DNA of 7,371 nt from Tagaea sp. (lineage in GTDB: Bacteria > Pseudomonadota > Alphaproteobacteria > CACIAM-22H2). Location: assembly GCA_023653245.1 (NCBI GenBank), contig JAMNXK010000092.1:1-7371 (forward strand). The letters run 5' to 3'. Below the pieces are notes generated by a model. The model made no database searches and had not been told where the DNA came from. It saw nothing but the letters and a program-made list of their open reading frames with translations. The number at the start of each line of letters is the position of its first letter. Position 1 is the stretch's first letter. Position numbers and translations under genes: made by a program. Of the stretch, positions 6,873 through 7,371 are shown piece by piece.

Positions 6873-7371
6873 TCAACCTCCGAAAAGCAGATAGAGCCCG
6901 TGCGCCACGTACCACGCGCACACGCACAGGATGATCCGGTCGGTCCAGCGGCGGAAATCGGTGTCGGTCATGCGCGCGAGCACGAGGCCGCCGAGCGTCG
7001 TGCCCGCCATCGCGACCGCGATCGCCAGCGCGTAGACCGGCGCGTCGTCGAGATCGGTCGCCCCGTAGAACCCGCCGAAATACACGACCTTGGCCGCGTG
7101 GCCGAAGACCTGGCACACGCCCTTGGTCGCGACGATCGCTTTGCGGTCGAGCCCGCCCCGCTGCAGGAACGTGTCGAGCAGCGGCCCGGGCGCGCCGCTG
7201 ATCAACATCAGCGCCACGCAGACCGCGCCGCACAGGAACGAATCCCGCCCCTTGCGCGGATCGCCCTGGAGGCGTTCGGGGATTCGCCGGAAGAGCAGCG
7301 GCAACAGCCCCAAGGCGAGCAACACGACCGCCCGGGACGGCACGAACTGCACGGCCAGGCAGCCGAGGATC
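6873..7371 (-). CDS. TauE/SafE family membrane transporter (sulfite exporter-like), N-terminus outside the window
   Basis: 165 residues are visible up to the stop at 6873-6875, and the frame stays open through the right edge. This family is usually about 240-260 residues, so some 80-95 N-terminal residues are missing. A GTG at 7352 is an internal codon in a membrane segment rather than the true start. Four hydrophobic segments are visible: around ILGCLAVQF to LLPLLF, FLCGAVCVALMLISGAPGP, APVYALAIAVAMAGTTLGG, and IILCVCAWYVAHGLYLLFGG. The sequence SGAPGPLLDTFL after the second segment, and KAIVATKGVCQVFGHAAKV, match the second half-repeat of TauE/SafE proteins, where helices carry conserved Gly/Pro and a TK/K-x-x-x-Q-like stretch. 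Members move sulfite, sulfoacetate or other organic anions across the inner membrane. The substrate cannot be read here. The stop is 2 nt before the next gene, and no functional link to the repair genes is evident. Confidence 0.85.
   Translation of the reverse strand, partial: ILGCLAVQFVPSRAVVLLALGLLPLLFRRIPERLQGDPRKGRDSFLCGAVCVALMLISGAPGPLLDTFLQRGGLDRKAIVATKGVCQVFGHAAKVVYFGGFYGATDLDDAPVYALAIAVAMAGTTLGGLVLARMTDTDFRRWTDRIILCVCAWYVAHGLYLLFGG
6877..6881 (-). promoter_or_regulatory. Ribosome binding site for the 78-residue protein gene
   Basis: GGAGG on the minus strand ends 6 nt before ATG 6870. It lies within the last two glycine codons of the transporter gene. It decides the start of the small gene against in-frame positions further upstream. 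Confidence 0.8.

Overview
This window comes from a GC-rich bacterial chromosome (by eye about two thirds G+C), most likely an alphaproteobacterium. The reasons are the codon usage (GCG/CGC/GGC-rich, with strong third-position G/C), the gene families present, and the pairing of a class I photolyase with a COG2907 flavoprotein and DUF1365. Every gene I can support is on the minus strand, so transcription runs from the right end to the left. There is no RNA gene, mobile element, CRISPR array or tandem repeat that I can support, and no gene-free stretch longer than about 60 bases.

Right block (7371 down to 3471). The order in transcription is: the C-terminal two thirds of a TauE/SafE-type membrane transporter; a 78-residue protein of unknown function, 2 nt further on and with a good GGAGG; a Lhr-type DEXH-box helicase (GTG start, 20 nt further on); and the PdeM metallophosphoesterase, whose start codon overlaps the helicase stop (TGATG). 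Helicase and PdeM are two members of the 'ligase-associated DNA damage response' set. The other two members, an ATP-dependent DNA ligase and a metallo-beta-lactamase-fold exonuclease, are not in this window.

Left block (3473 down to 1). A sequence resembling an ECF sigma factor promoter (TGATCC, 16 nt, CGTAAA) lies in the 60-nt gap after pdeM, and its -35 element includes the pdeM stop codon. It precedes a tightly packed run: a class I deoxyribodipyrimidine photolyase, a COG2907-type FAD-dependent oxidoreductase (1 nt gap, AAGGAGG ribosome binding site) and a DUF1365 protein (8 nt gap, cut by the window edge). In other alphaproteobacteria such genes, often with a cyclopropane-fatty-acid-synthase-like methylase, belong to the RpoE-ChrR response to singlet oxygen and photo-oxidative stress. 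The promoter match suggests the same control here.

Taken together, the window joins two DNA-repair units head to tail: a probably constitutive helicase/nuclease pair, and a probably light- or singlet-oxygen-induced photolyase plus lipid-modification operon. No terminator is visible between them. I see no wholly new system. The least understood parts are the 78-residue protein and the flavoprotein/DUF1365 pair.
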